Assembly: GCA_963969365.1 (NCBI GenBank)
Contig: OZ017747.1
Location: forward strand, 4,278,001-4,342,000
DNA length: 64,000 bases
DNA from: Asterochloris sp. CNOR1
Taxonomy: Eukaryota > Chlorophyta > Trebouxiophyceae > Trebouxiales > Trebouxiaceae
Direction of reading: 5' to 3'
The notes beneath the pieces are model-generated. The model was given only the letters and a program-made list of their open reading frames with translations, had not been told where the DNA came from and did no database searches. Made by a program: the position numbers and the translations under genes. Positions 1-11,969 of this stretch are shown piece by piece. Every line of letters begins with the position of its first letter. Position 1 is the stretch's first letter.

Positions 1-3000
1 ATTAGCTGGCGCTGTATGTGTGCTTAGGCCACCCTTCTGTGACAGACCACCGTCTCTCTGCCGTTTCCTTGACTGGGACGGCAGTGGTGCACTGAAGCGG
101 CCAGGCCTGCTAGTCGGCTGCAGGCTGGGCGCGGCAGCCTGCTTCTGCTGCGTCTGTGCAGCGTAGTCATCCCACGTCAACACCTGCATTGCCTTGGCCA
201 TGTCAGTCTACCAGCAGCTCAGCATGCGCAGAGTCAGCCTTGCAGGCATGGGGCTTTCTCTTAGGGTTTGTTGCAGAAGTGCAGCACTCAGTGCTGGTGG
301 CTGACCAGATGTAGCTTGCAGCACAGTACAGACAATCAGGCCTGCAGGGAGCCACAAGACTACATGAAGCCCAGATGTCATCACTATGAGCCGGAAGCCC
401 AGGACCTGCGTGAAAGCTGCAATGCTGGCCAACCCCAGGTGGCTGACTTGACAGAGGGACCGTAAGACAATGTTGCTGCCTAAGCAAGCACCAGGTCTAG
501 CAGGTGCTTGCGTGCGGCACAGCACCAGCCCGTTTCTAAATGCAGAGCGTAAGTTGAACAGCGCAGCATTGAGCAGAGCAGAGCTGAAAGGTAGATCTTG
601 CCAGAGCAGAGGCACTTGCCTGCACAGGGGGGACAGAGAACTGCAGCTGCTGCAGGGCAGCTGACATCAACAGGGGCGCTCCTTCATCTGGTGCCAGCCC
701 CACAAACTCCACTAGCACCGTTGTGCTGCTGTTTGTGCACTCCCCCTTATGCAGGTGCAGCCTGAGCTGAGCCCCCTGCACCACACAGGCGGTGTTTGGA
801 AGGCTTGCGTGTTCTTTGCTTTGAGCACCACATGCTAATGCCTTTGGCACAAAACATGCATTCTGACAAAGGGTGGCGGCGTCAGTCAGGGAACTTGGGA
901 AGGCCTGGTTGTTGTTGCAGCTCCTAGGAAGTGCTGGCAGCTCTAGCCCGTTTTGCTGCGAGCAGAGAGCCAACTTTTACAGCTGCTGAGGTCTGCTGCA
1001 TGACCTGCAACTCTCAGGGACAACAGATGGAAGCTCAGCGATGCAGGGCCAGCCAGGACCTGCACGTGGGAGGTGCATTTGATGGACTGGCCTCTTGAGG
1101 TTCGAGGCAGCCTCTTGAGGTTTGGGGCAGCCTCTTGAGGTTTGAGGGAGCCTACTATAAGAGGCAGTCTGCCACTCGGTGAGCAAGCAGCAGCTGGCCT
1201 CACCAGGATTTCTTCCAGCTGCCTCTGCAGCGCCCGCGGCGAGCCTGGCGCCTGCACGCTGCCTGGCAGGTGCCCCACCCACAGGACATTGGGCCGCGCC
1301 GGTACAGGGTCAGGGCCCCACAGTGTTGCATAGGGCAAGTCACTCCTGCATCAGACGTAAGGGAACCCATTGGAAAATTCACTTGAATGTCTGACACGAC
1401 AAACAATCTGCCCAGCACAGGCCCTTCCAACCCCAGATTGTCGTCGTAGAATACGCTTGAAGCCAGCCAGCCGGCGGGAAGCGGCAGGAGTCGGAAGCAG
1501 ACAGTGCAGCAGAGGTAGTCCTGAGCCACAAAATGCTGAGGCCCCAAGTCTCCAGCAGGTATGCAGAAGGGTGTGGTCTAAACGCGCGCTCAGCGTGAGA
1601 AGGTAGCAAAACAGCTGCTCATATCTGCTTGCAGCAGATCCAGCGCCACTTCCCAAATCATCAGGCAGCCCACATGGTGCTACACACTGCTGAATTGAGG
1701 CATCTCATGAAGCCTGGCTCCAGCCAAACAAATGCAGCAAACCCAGCCCACCTGCACATGTCGAGAGGCCCTGCAGGTGCTGCCTGCTGCTCAGGTAGGG
1801 CTCCTCCTGGGTACAGCAGCAGGTCTGCCACCATTCCAGCAGCCACCTCACTAAATGCAACACAGTGACTGCCTCCCCACTTGCGCTTCTATTCTACCTG
1901 CCTGGTCACAGCAGGGACCCCAGCCCAGCTGCTGCAGTTCAGGCATCCCGTGAAGGACAGCTAGTGCAAGTCCTGCCCATCTGCTGACTTTCAGGCGACC
2001 CTTTGGGCACTGCAGACTGCTCTCACATTATCTACCAATACAGATGTGGCAAACCCAGCCCACCTGCCCACATTGAGGCGCCCCCGCAGGTGCTGCACGC
2101 TGCTCAGGTGGGGCTCCTCCTGGGCCGTGGCGGCAGGGTCGGCCAACAGGCGAGCCATCTCACTGTGCTGGACAAACATGCGCAGCATGGTGCCAAAGGC
2201 GGCTGCCGTCATGAAGGCGTCATAACCCGCCTCGTGGGCATAGCTGCTGCCAATCTCCTGCAGGGCCAAGACCTAAGGTGTAGCATATGACAGGGGGGAA
2301 AGAGCGCCCTGAATGCTGTCAAGAGGTACAGATGCAGTGGTTGCCACAGTACAGGTCACTGGCAAGAGTAGGCATCTCTGCAGTTGAGCGACGTGTGACT
2401 TAAAGTAAAGCTGGCCGCAGAGCAAGATATGAGGGCTGAAGCACGATCCCTGGGCATGGCAGCCAGCCTGAGCCTGGGTGGCCTGCTCCTTGCTGCTACT
2501 GCATCCACAAACAGCAGGCTAGGGATCAGCCAGCTTGAGTCTGCATGGCCTGCGCCTTGTCGACACAGGCACTCACAAACAGCACTCTTTGCAAGACAGC
2601 TAGCTCCAGGGTGCATGGAGTGCCCCGTTCTAAACCAGTTGCTCACAAACAGCTCTCTGGGCATGGCATCCAGCTTTAGCCAGCCCTGATGAAGACACAT
2701 ACCACAGACTCCACCCACAGACACTATCCACATACCTGTCAAAGCCCTGAGCATGGACGATCGGCGGACGGGAGCGAGCCTGCCTGACAATGCAACCCCA
2801 ACATGAGCTTCAGTGGTCAGTGCATAGGTGTGGGTGGTCATCTCATGCACAGACTGGGCACTGGTGCTCATGCCATGCCCTCTCCAGCTGAACGCTTGAT
2901 AGCATTGCGGCCCCACTGTCAGAGGCATCTGGAACCTGCACTCACGTATCTGTCAAAGCCCTGGGCGTGGACGATCTGTGGGAGGGAGTGCGCCTGCCGT

Positions 3001-6000
3001 CTGCGGGGGGGCGAGCTGCTTGCAGGCGACGACGCGGCCACTGCCTCCCGCCGCGCAGCTGTGGTGGCGTACACGTTGGCCAGCGAGGTGTCTGGGAACA
3101 CTGCCTGCGGGCGGCACACAGCAGAGCATTGCGAAACGAAACCAGACACTGACGCCAAAACGTCCTGCGACTGGATGGTGAAGCTGTGCAAGTGGGGGTT
3201 GTATCCACATTGGCATGGGCCTCTCTGGGAACACTGCCTGCAGACAGCACACAGCGCAGTACAATGACAACATGGCGACCACTGATGCCAAAATGTCCTG
3301 CGACTGGCTGGCGAAGCTGTGCACGCGGGGAAGGAATACACCTCAGCCAGGAGGGTGTCTGGGAACACTGCAGGCAGCACACAGCAGAGCGCAAACACAG
3401 CAACACAACCACACGCCCACAAGTCCTGCAACCAGCTGGTGAGGCTTGCAGATGGGGGTGGTACACACATCAGCCTGGAGCTTGTCTAGGAACACTGCCT
3501 GAAGGCAGAACTCTGGGCAGAGTGAGAGGCGCAACGCCAGCCACTGATGCCACACAGTCCTGCAGGTGGATGGTACAGCTGTGCAGATGGGCATGACAGT
3601 GCCATTCCCCAGCCCAGTTAGGTGTAGAGTGGCTCCCACCATCCTGCGACGGGCTTGCTCGCTGCCAGGTGCAGCCTGGGCGGTACCGCATGTCCAGTCA
3701 AAGTGAGACTCACTGGCAGCTGGCAAGCGAGGTGCTTGGTGTCCCAGATGCCTCCTGGGAACCAGCGCTGCACCAAAGTCTTGTAGTCCTGCCACCTGTG
3801 GGGTGCAGGGGTGACAGTCAGTGAGCGCCCATCAGCACTGCTAAAGGTGCCTGTGGGCAGGTGGCATGCAGCCACCAGTCTCTGCCAAGCTGCAGTGCTG
3901 CATGCGGCAAGCCTCAGGTATGGCACCCCGCTGTCACACCAATGAAAGTGCGACACCTGCTGGGGAAGGAGCCACGATTCCACATTGGGCAGCATGTAGC
4001 TCAGTGCAGAGGGGCAGTGCCTTCTCACTTAATGAGCATGGCTGCTGCACACAACAGCCCGCGCTGTGCCCTCCTCCAGGCATTCAGCACAAGCCAGCAT
4101 TGCCTGCATGCCCTGACAGCAAGTCATGACACCCAGGCAAGGCAGCCCTGAGTCACCTGTGGGGCAGCGGTTGCGCGAAGGACTGCAGGCTGTAGGCTAT
4201 GTCGTAGCTGAGGTTGTGCCCCACCGCGGGACGCTGGCAGTCACGCATCATCTCAAAGACCCGAGTGAAGCCTGCAGATCACAGTGGACCTGCTGTCCAT
4301 GCAAAGCACAGCAGACCTGCTGTCAGTACAGGGAACCCCTGGAGGCTGCTCTGCAGGAACACTCATCTGTGCAGTGCAGCTGCACTGGGCTTGTGCAGGA
4401 AGCAGCGCTGCATCTTGCACTGCTGTCCGTCATGTTCAAGTCAGGGAGTCAGGCAGAGCTCTGCTGAAAACAGGAATCATGCTGCCAATGCATGTGCCTG
4501 TGCATGTTTCAGAGCAAGCAGCATGGCTGTAGACATGCTGCCGCAGCAGGAGTGACCAGATGAGGCAGGCTGCTGCCTCAGCCTGGGGCCCGGGGGCATG
4601 CTGGACAGCGAGTGCCCCACCTGCAGCCTCGTGAATGCTCTGCAGGCGCCGCTGGCGCTGCTGCTCCTTGAGCGCTGTGATCTGCTCAGCGTCTGCGCGC
4701 ACCAGCTGCAGCTGCAGGCCCTCAGGCGCCTGCACTCTCTGCAGGTGCAGGTGGAAAAAGGGTAACACGCACCTAAAGTGAAACAGTTTCTGGGGACAAT
4801 GTGAAGGAGGGAGGATGAGTAGAGAGTGGGGAGGTAAGATGGATACTTCAATATAAAGAGGCCCAGCGCTCCAGGCAGCTGGGGAACTCCTTTCATCAGT
4901 GCCCCAGTGACAGGCAGCAAAGACCAGCACTGAAGCTGCACTGGCTGCATGTCTGTCGCCAGCAGCACTGCTGTCGCCAGCAGCAGCATGCTTGGCCCCT
5001 TGCAGCTGGTGTGCACTAAACCCTGGTCATCAGCAGCCAGGTGTGGGCAGCCCTCATTGGAACCAGCAGAATGCAGGCCTGCAACATGCACGCACCTCAA
5101 CGAAGAAGCCTGGCGGCTCCTGCACGCCAAACTGCGGGGTCTTGAGCTGCTGGTACTGCAGCGCGCGGTAGTATCGGTTGACTGAGGGAAGCAGCATGCT
5201 GTCATGTGGGCCCTGCGACATGACAACACAGGGGTCAATTGACGGGACAAAACAGCAATTATTTGGCCCGGCAGGTGTGCTGTTCCCAGTTTGTGGGTGG
5301 TGTCTGTCTGTGCCACTGTACACTGTGAACATGCCCACGTCACGAGTCCCTCATCACACACCGCACAGCACTAATTGCTGAGCCGGCTGGCGGGCACCGC
5401 ATCTTGCAACACCTCAGTGCGCAAGTGGCTCGCTTGCCTGCAGACAGTCACAGGCTACACTTACAGATGTGTCTTACAAAGGGGCCTTGCCTGCAGCCAG
5501 CCTGACACCTCATCTACCAGCTCCTTCACAAACTGCACATCCTCAGCTTTGGAGACAGTTATGGGCCATGAGTCCCTCTCAGCCGCCGCCTCATTAAGCT
5601 TCCTGCAGGCAACATGTCTCTCTGTCTGCGTGCTTCACACAATAACTGCCCCTCTTTGTATTGTGAAACACTGCGAACGAGGGAAGATCAGGCTTTCTGC
5701 CGCTGCTGTGAGCAGAAGCAGCTTGCCTGGCATGGGCATGTGAGTGGGAGGCCATGGCAGTGCCCTAAACAAAGCTCTGAGCCTCTAATTGATTGCTTTA
5801 CCTGTCGCGGAGGCTGGCCTGGAGGAAAGGGATGCCCTGCTTGATCATCTTGTTGAAGTCAAACCCCTGTCCGCTGAGGAACTGGATGGAGCCAGCCTGC
5901 ACATTCCAAGCTTGTGGAGATTGGACAATGCAGGCTGCCAGCTTCAGCTTGCAAACAAAGCTGTCTTGCCAGACATTGGGTGTCAAAAAGCAAGCTGGTG

Positions 6001-6933
6001 ACCCTGCTTTTTGCTTGGATAAGTAGCTGTCATGAAAGCTGCCACCGCAGGCATGCAGTTGTTTAGGTGCAGACTCGGCGGTGTGATGCATCATCTTATC
6101 AAAGAGGAACAATTTTACTGTAAATGCTGCGAGGAGCGCGTGAGGTGAGGGGCGCGAGGGTGTGAGGCGAGGCAGGGGTGGCTGACCTGAGAGAGGAAGC
6201 GCTCCTCCACACCATCAAATGGCCTGCACATGCCAAACAGGAGACGACCCAAGTGACTGCCAGATTTTGACGCGTGCTGGGCAGCACAACAGAGGGCGCA
6301 TGCACATGCTACTCGACTCCTTTAGGTTTCCAGGCTGCAGTGGGCTGCAACAGGCCCAGCTGGGCAACAATGTACAAGGGTGCTGCAGGCAGCTGAGACG
6401 CGTGCAGACAAGGAGGGCTTGGCCTGTTGCAAAACATGAGAGAGTCCAGCTTAGATGATTGGTGTGCCTCAAGCACCATGTGCACATCACCTGGGGAACA
6501 AGTGGAAGTTGAAGGTCTGGGCCTCGTATCTGCCTCCCCGCCAACAGAAGGCTGACAACCCAAACTGGCAGAGCAAGAAGTCCTTGGCGCTGGCTGCAAC
6601 CTGCATTGAGCATAACATGCATCTGCATTGGACTGCAACAAAATTAGCTGTGCATGCAGCAGGACTTGGAGGCTGTAGCTGGAGGAATGAGCAAAAGCCT
6701 TTGCAGTGACTGGTCATTGCAACCCTTGTGAGCATGAGCTTGTGTGGCTGCTCTGCCAGACTTCTCACCTGGACATATCTCTCTTGCATGTCAGCAAAGT
6801 AGCTGATGCTGTCATTGTAGGTATGTTTTAGACCGGTCATCTCACAGTCGAATGCATAGAACTGGCAATGTTTCAGCGCCTGTTCTACAATTGGCAACAC
6901 CTCAAGAAAATTATCCTTTGTCACCTGCAGCAT
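1..6933 (-). CDS. PARN: Poly(A)-specific ribonuclease PARN, C-terminus cut by window edge
   Basis: PARN is a 3' exonuclease that removes poly(A) tails. Exons in coding order: 6933-6769, 6600-6491, 6223-6187, 5896-5802, 5602-5491, 5212-5096, 4729-4621, 4271-4157, 3795-3714, 3104-2946, 2257-2064, 1345-1204, 775-620, 207-1. Phases agree throughout, giving 600 codons and still open at base 1. The DEDDh nuclease is intact: D29 and E31 in AFDCEMTG, D272 in GHNLSYD, H375 and D380 in HEAGYD. A segment near residues 136-212 aligns with the inserted R3H region (QFVKELVDEV). Residues about 435-550 match the RRM (GPDP.PARPNVLWVGHLP), followed by a basic Ser/Gln-rich tail. Two introns (after 5491 and after 620) use GC donors. 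The start is uncertain: MLQVTKDNF resembles the family start, but the CTGCAG just before GTGACAAAG could be an acceptor from an unseen 5' exon. The 3' end lies outside the window. Confidence 0.93.
1091..1150. repeat. Three tandem 20-bp repeats in a PARN intron
   Basis: The unit CCTCTTGAGGTTTGAGGCAG, with small changes, starts at 1091, 1111 and 1131. It lies in the intron between the exons ending at 1204 and starting at 775. Each unit contains the 8-bp inverted sequence CCTCTTGAGG. No coding role is seen. Confidence 0.85.
1741..1830. repeat. Degenerate copy of a PARN exon 3' end with its donor
   Basis: This stretch copies 2053-2141, the 3' end of the exon 2257-2064 with its donor. Both begin ACCCAGCCCACCTGC and share GCAGGTGCTGC and GGGCTCCTCCTGGG. 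The copy sits in the downstream intron about 312 bp away and retains the splice-donor sequence in a decayed reading frame. Confidence 0.75.
3078..3603. repeat. Four tandem ~130-bp copies of a PARN exon 5' edge and acceptor
   Basis: Units start near 3078, 3212, 3344 and 3470. Shared landmarks are GTCTGGGAACACTGCCTGC, CACACAGCAGAGC, a GTCCTGCGACTGG-like stretch and GAAGCTGTGCA. The first unit holds the 5' edge of the real exon 3104-2946 and its acceptor. The others sit in the intron ending there. At least one (near 3235) keeps a CTGCAG acceptor followed on the minus strand by AVFPE, where the real exon reads AVFPD. Confidence 0.85.
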
Positions 6934-8250
6934 TGCTGGCAAGCACTAAATTGCTGCTCAGGAGACAGTCATCAAGTAATAACACAGTCAGATCTTCCAT
7001 GCCATGCTGCCTGCTGCGGTCTGCAACTGTTGCACACATGACAGTACCGAACTCACGTCCATGTCTGCTACAATTCCTGCCTCGCCCTAAGGGCGTCGCC
7101 TGTGCTTACAGCAAAACAGGGTTGACCTCTCAGCCTACCTGATTCTAAACGCAGAGTAGTTGGATAATGATAAGCCATGTACAGCTCACCCATGTGCGTG
7201 AGGGCTGTGTCAGTTGGAGCAGCTTCAGCTTGCAGAATCATTTAACAGCAGGCTTTTGAGGCTGGAACTGTCAGGAAGCATAAGCTGAAGCCGACGCCAA
7301 CTTGGCCACCTCTGCAGCAAGTCAACTGCAGTGGCTAGATGCGGCTTTGTGGTAGGGCCACAAGGAGATGAGGTGTGCCCTCTGGGGCCAGGGTGCATGC
7401 TGACTGGCATGCCGCAGCCCTGCTGAGGATAGCTTCCAGCAGGCAAACCAGCAGCTGTGGTCACCGTGCCACATATCTGACGGTGCCAATGCCGGAGATG
7501 GCCACCGCTGGCTGCTAGGAAACCAGCACCTTGACAGCAGGGGATGGCTGCAGCCAGCTGCTCATGCAGCCGGCTGCTCATGCAGGGGCTCAGTCTTCCT
7601 CAACAGTGGCTGAATCGATGGCCACACTGCAACCTCCAAAGGCGGCCAGCAGGGCCTGTGGGGAGCTGTCTGCAGCCAATTTGACCAGCGGTGTTGTGGA
7701 TGACAGAATGAACTTTGGGCTCTGTGGAGGTGGCATGAAAAGGCAGCAGGTCAGCAAGTGGCAGCTGCAGAAAGCCCGCTGAGGTTGGCTGCCATGCCAG
7801 TGACAGGTCCCCATCCGGTGTGTAAGACTTTGCATGGCGCCTGCAGTGCATGCTCAATCCTCAGCGCTCTGACACAGTTTGCGTGGTCAATGGAGGCCAG
7901 CATGGGATGCCAGGGCTCATCAGGCCCGCAATGTCCATACCGGCCTCAACCTCAATAAGTTTCTGGCAACGACAGCTGCTGCATGCAATTTTGAGGAGTG
8001 GAGGAGCTGTGCAATCAATAGGCCTGCTCCTAGGTGCCAAATTGGATCTTGATCACGCAGTTCTGCTGCCATTCTTTGTGGTCCTGGTTCGGCCAAGGTC
8101 ACGCCGGTGCCAAGCTCAAACAGCCTGTGCATCATTGGGGTCAATGGCCCCTTGATGAGGGAGGTTCTCAAGGCTCCTTTGCATCGAGGCTGAGACCTGG
8201 GGTCTCACCGGCAAGCAGGGCAGCCCCCCTGACACAGCAGCTGCCTGAGC
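6934..8250. other. Divergent intergenic region between PARN and NDUFA8
   Basis: This should hold the promoters of the two outward-facing genes and possibly a 5' PARN exon. Several medium ORFs exist on the minus strand (7225-7581, 7590-7835, 7920-8171), but none resembles a family I know and I could not link them by splice phase. No RNA gene or mobile element is seen. Confidence 0.4.
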
Positions 8251-8885
8251 ATGGCGGAGAAGCCTGCCCCGCCTCCCACCTCATCAGTGTTGCTGGCTAT
8301 CTCCAAGCACATTGCAGCACAATGTGGGAAGCAGAATCGCGCATTCCTGGAGTGCAAAGGCAGGGATCGGAACCCAGAGGCATGCCTCAAGGAAGGCGAT
8401 GCCGTCACAGCATGCGTGGTGGACCTGTGAGTCCCTGCCCTGCATGTTGTGCTGTGCTGCCCTCACCCACCAGCATGCTCACTACGATCGCTGAGCTGCC
8501 ACAGCAGCTTTTGCCGCCGATCATTGGTGCACAGAGCTGGATCATGCAGAGGTCAATCCAGCGTTGTCATGCCTGCAGTCTAAAGCGTGTCCATGGCAAG
8601 TGCCCCAAGGAGCTGAAAGACCACTATGAGTGCTTAGACTACTACAGGTGAGCTTCTGACTGATCTGGAACAGCTTCCTGTGAGTGGCTGCGTGCCTGCT
8701 GGCATGGCCAGGCCTCGTGCCAGTTGCAGATACCTGCCTTGAGGTTTGCCGGGGCAGGAAGCCAGCCCCATCAAGTGTGCTCAGGCACTGACATGCCACA
8801 ACTGTCTGTGTGCAGCAACAACTTCACAAAGTGCCGAAAGGAGCAGAAAGCCTTTGAGGAAGCGTGTCCCCCGCAGAGCAGCTGA
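8251..8885 (+). CDS. NDUFA8: Mitochondrial complex I subunit NDUFA8 (twin-Cys CHCH protein)
   Basis: Accessory subunit of NADH:ubiquinone oxidoreductase (complex I) in the mitochondrial intermembrane space. Exons 8251-8426, 8552-8647 and 8816-8885 join in phase to 113 aa, about the length of plant homologues. The start MAEKPAPPPTS is followed by LAISKHIAAQC, like plant proteins. The cysteine spacing is diagnostic: C-X9-C (GKQNRAFLE), C-X9-C (LKEGDAVTA), C-X9-C (PKELKDHYE) and C-X10-C (RKEQKAFEEA), which forms the disulphide-bonded helical hairpins imported by the Mia40 route. The second exon uses the AG at 8550-8551 rather than the one two bases earlier, because only that keeps the frame. It converges with the unnamed gene ending at 9170. 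Confidence 0.93.
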
Positions 8886-9169
8886 GGCTGCCGCTGGCTC
8901 TGAAGCTCCTGGCCCCTTGCAGCAGCCCAGACATACCCCAGGCAGCACAACCAGCATAAAGAGCCAACCCACCAGCAGCGCGTTGCTGTGTCTACACCAC
9001 ATTACATTGCACACTCCTCATGTGCTTTTTTGTGAACAGACCTCACTTGCAGTCCTGAGTCCGCGACTCATTGCAAAAGCAGGGAAAATTTTCAAGCGTC
9101 TGGTGGTCAAGACGGGGACACCTGTCAAGTTGAACAGAAACTTGTCTGAGCGGTGAGGACAAAGCAAAG

Positions 9170-11969
9170 TCAGGTGTCAAATCCAGAGTACACGCCATGC
9201 TGCCGCGCAAGGCGTTTTTCCTCTTCGACATAGTTCTTGCTGGAGGTCGCTTGCCCAGCATCCCTCTTCCGCTTTTCCTGCAGGAGGCCATTGTGTGTGA
9301 TGCTCATAGATCAAAGGCAGAGCATTGTAGCAGGTCGCGCTTGTCACATAATAGCAGGGCAGGGTGGCACACTTCCTCAATGGCAAATGTCTTGCCTTCA
9401 GCTGCCGCGACAGGGTGCTCAGAGAAATAACTTACGGCAAACACAAGCACCCCCTTAATTTCAGCTGCCACCTTTTGCTCATCTGCCCCATGAGAACGCT
9501 GGCAGGCAGCAAGGACACAGGGCTGCCCAGCAAATTTTCCAGCCACGGGCGCCCCACAACGAGCACCTCCTTGTTGCAGCGAGGACAAAATTTTTTTAGC
9601 CTGGCACAAGCTTCCCACCTTCTGCTGCCACGTCAAGCGCTTGTCCTTGGCCAGCTGATGCTTCTCCTCCCGTGCCTCCTCCCTCAACTTTTGCGTCTGC
9701 AGCAGGCCCACAGCAGACTTGACAGGTGCAACGAGCGCGCTGATGGTGCGCAACCATGACCACCCCAGACTCTTTGACATGCTTGCCACAGCCTGGTTAC
9801 TGCAGAGCTCAAAGTCATCACTCCAAGTCATCTCTGCGCACCGGTTGATTCTGACCAGCAGGCAGGACTTGGCCTGAAGGGTGCGGCCATACTCAGTGAG
9901 GCTATGGTCTAGAGCAGATGCAACACAGCTTCAGCCCCTGCAGGATGCTTGCCTGTGACCAGCAGGAGTGCAAATTGGCAAAGCAGCAGTGGGGCCTCTT
10001 TGCTCTGTGCCCTGCTTGCTGTGAGCACAGTCTGCAGCAGCGCCAGCTCAAGCTCTGCAGCCCAAGCATCAGCAGACAGTGCAGTGGCATCATGCTTGCT
10101 GAGGCCCCTGTCAGCACTAAGAGCTTCTGCGGCTGTGGCGGGCAATGACTTCTTGCAGTGCCTGCTCAAGAGTCAGCTGGGGCAGCTTTTGCTGAAAACA
10201 CCATCAAGGACAGGAATGGGGGCCAGCTGCAGGAGGAATGTCCGCTGCAGCTGGGAAATTGCATTCTGCTGCCCTATGGCACAGGACGCAGGGCAGGCCT
10301 CCAGCCAGCCCCCACAGGCAGGGCAAGAGAGGTCCCTGCAGTCCGCTTAGCAGTGCCCATGCCAGCAAACAGGGCACTGCATTCAAAAAATCCATGCCTA
10401 CTAAGTGCGAGGTGCGGCAGGCAGGATGGCACCCTGCTTTGCTCACTGCAGTGCGCCATCAGGAGGTGCTCAGGGCCCCCAATGGCGCCCACGACCGCCG
10501 CCAGTTCTTTGCTACCTCCTCGCTGGCCTGTAGTCTGCTCCTGGCGCTGGGAACATGTCATATGCGTGACCTGTCTTATTTTGATGTGTGCGTGCGCTTT
10601 ACAAGCAGCTGTCCTCCTGCTTGTACTGGCAGCACTAATCTAGTTGCCGACTACAGCATTCTGAGTGGCAGGCTGAGAGGGTCCACAGCAGACCTGCTCC
10701 ATAGTTAGGGCTGCCCGGTGTGCCCCCTCCTCAGCGCCTGCGTTAGCCGCATGCCTAGTCTGCGCCCTTTCCTGCAAGCGCAGGACAGCGCTTTCAAGCG
10801 CCAGGCACCATCAATGCCAGCCCTGGGCATCTGGGGCAAGCTGCCATGCTGGCGGTCCACCGGCACCTGATCTGCAGGCAGTCGCTGTCTGTGGGTCCTC
10901 AAGCAGCGGCAGGCAGTGGGATGTTGGTGTCTGCAGACCATCTCATCTCAGTGCCGCAGTCTCATCAGGACGCGTGCATGACCAGTCACTGCAAGCAGCA
11001 CACTGTTGCTTTCCCCACACTCAGTTGCTGCCAGCACATAGGTGAGGCATGTCTGCGCCTCCACAAATAAGGAAGGGCTTTTGTGACAGTCAGGCTCTAG
11101 CAAGTATACAATGGATTTTAACAGTCATGCCCCAGCTCAGCAGAGCCTGCAGCATGCCGGAAGCACGAACTCAGATGCACAAGCAATTTGCCGTGGCAGC
11201 AGCAGTGCATAAGGAAGGGAGACCACACGGCCTGCTTTAGGGACAGGCTTGGATGCCCAGCATTTGCAGCAGCTGCAGGTACAGCAGGTGCTTACAGGAG
11301 GCCGCTGAACAGACATGCTCTACAGACCCGCCCAAGTGCCCACCATCTTTAATGGGCAGCAACTGCCCAGAAGCAGTGCATATGGGAGGCCAGCTGCAGT
11401 GCCCAGGCGTGCACCGTGGCAGCGGCTGCGCAGCAGCAGTGCATCAGCCCAACGGCCCACCTCGCGAGATTCCTCTGGCTCGCCCTGGCCTCTCTGGTCC
11501 TGTCCTGAGCCCCTGCACAATCAAAGACAACCCGTTGTGGTCGCATTCCTGTGGACTAATGAGCCAGCACAGCTGCAGGATGCTGTGAAGGGCCTGACGA
11601 CAAGACTGCAGGGCAGTGAAGAGGGGCTGCGGCACTGCCATGCTTGAGTTTGAGCCCCTGGCTGCTGCAGCATGACAACAGAGCACAGATAATTCAGGCA
11701 ACGCAACAAGCCTCAAAGTGGTAAGAACTCCTCCAAACTTTTGACATGCCCCGCCACTCAAGGGCTCACCATTCCCAGTTGCTCTCCTCTGTGACTTTGT
11801 CAGGCACATACAGCACACTAGGGCCTGATCTGAAGCCATGCTCCTGCAGTGCCTGAAGATTGATTACATCCTGCCTCTGCTTCTTGGCTGGTGGGCAGCT
11901 ACTTTCAGGCTGTTCCTCTGCATCTGACTCTGAGTCATCAGATGCTGAAAGGCCCTCGAGGGGGTCCAT
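9170..11969 (-). CDS. Unrecognised multi-exon protein with conserved-looking ends
   Basis: Exons I can phase: 11969-11770 (MDPLEGLS...GPSVLYVP...SNWEW), 11512-11461 (GSGQDQRGQGEPEESRE) and 10771-10694 (ERAQTRHAANAGAEEGAHRA). A further exon from about 9903 to 9619 (LTEYGRTLQAKSCLL...KSAVGLLQTQ) reads well. The last exon, 9277-9170, ends NYVEEEKRLARQHGVYSGFDT, which looks like a conserved C-terminus. A possible zinc-ribbon motif FCPRCNKEV lies near 9590-9560. Internal exons between 10690 and 9905 are unresolved: candidates near 10540-10440 and 10185-9910 read plausibly but do not join in phase. The N-terminus is acidic and the C-terminus basic. I cannot name the family. The start may be further upstream, because CTGCAG precedes ATACATGGAC. 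Confidence 0.55.

Noticed and set aside
1091-1150. CRISPR-like array
   Set aside because: The 20-bp units are contiguous with no spacers and lie in a nuclear gene's intron.
2429-3596. Plus-strand ORFs across the PARN introns
   Set aside because: They run through the tandem exon-edge copies and antisense to a well-supported PARN model.
8427-8551. Read-through of NDUFA8 intron 1
   Set aside because: The frame hits a stop soon after the donor, while splicing to 8552 restores the cysteine pattern of the family.
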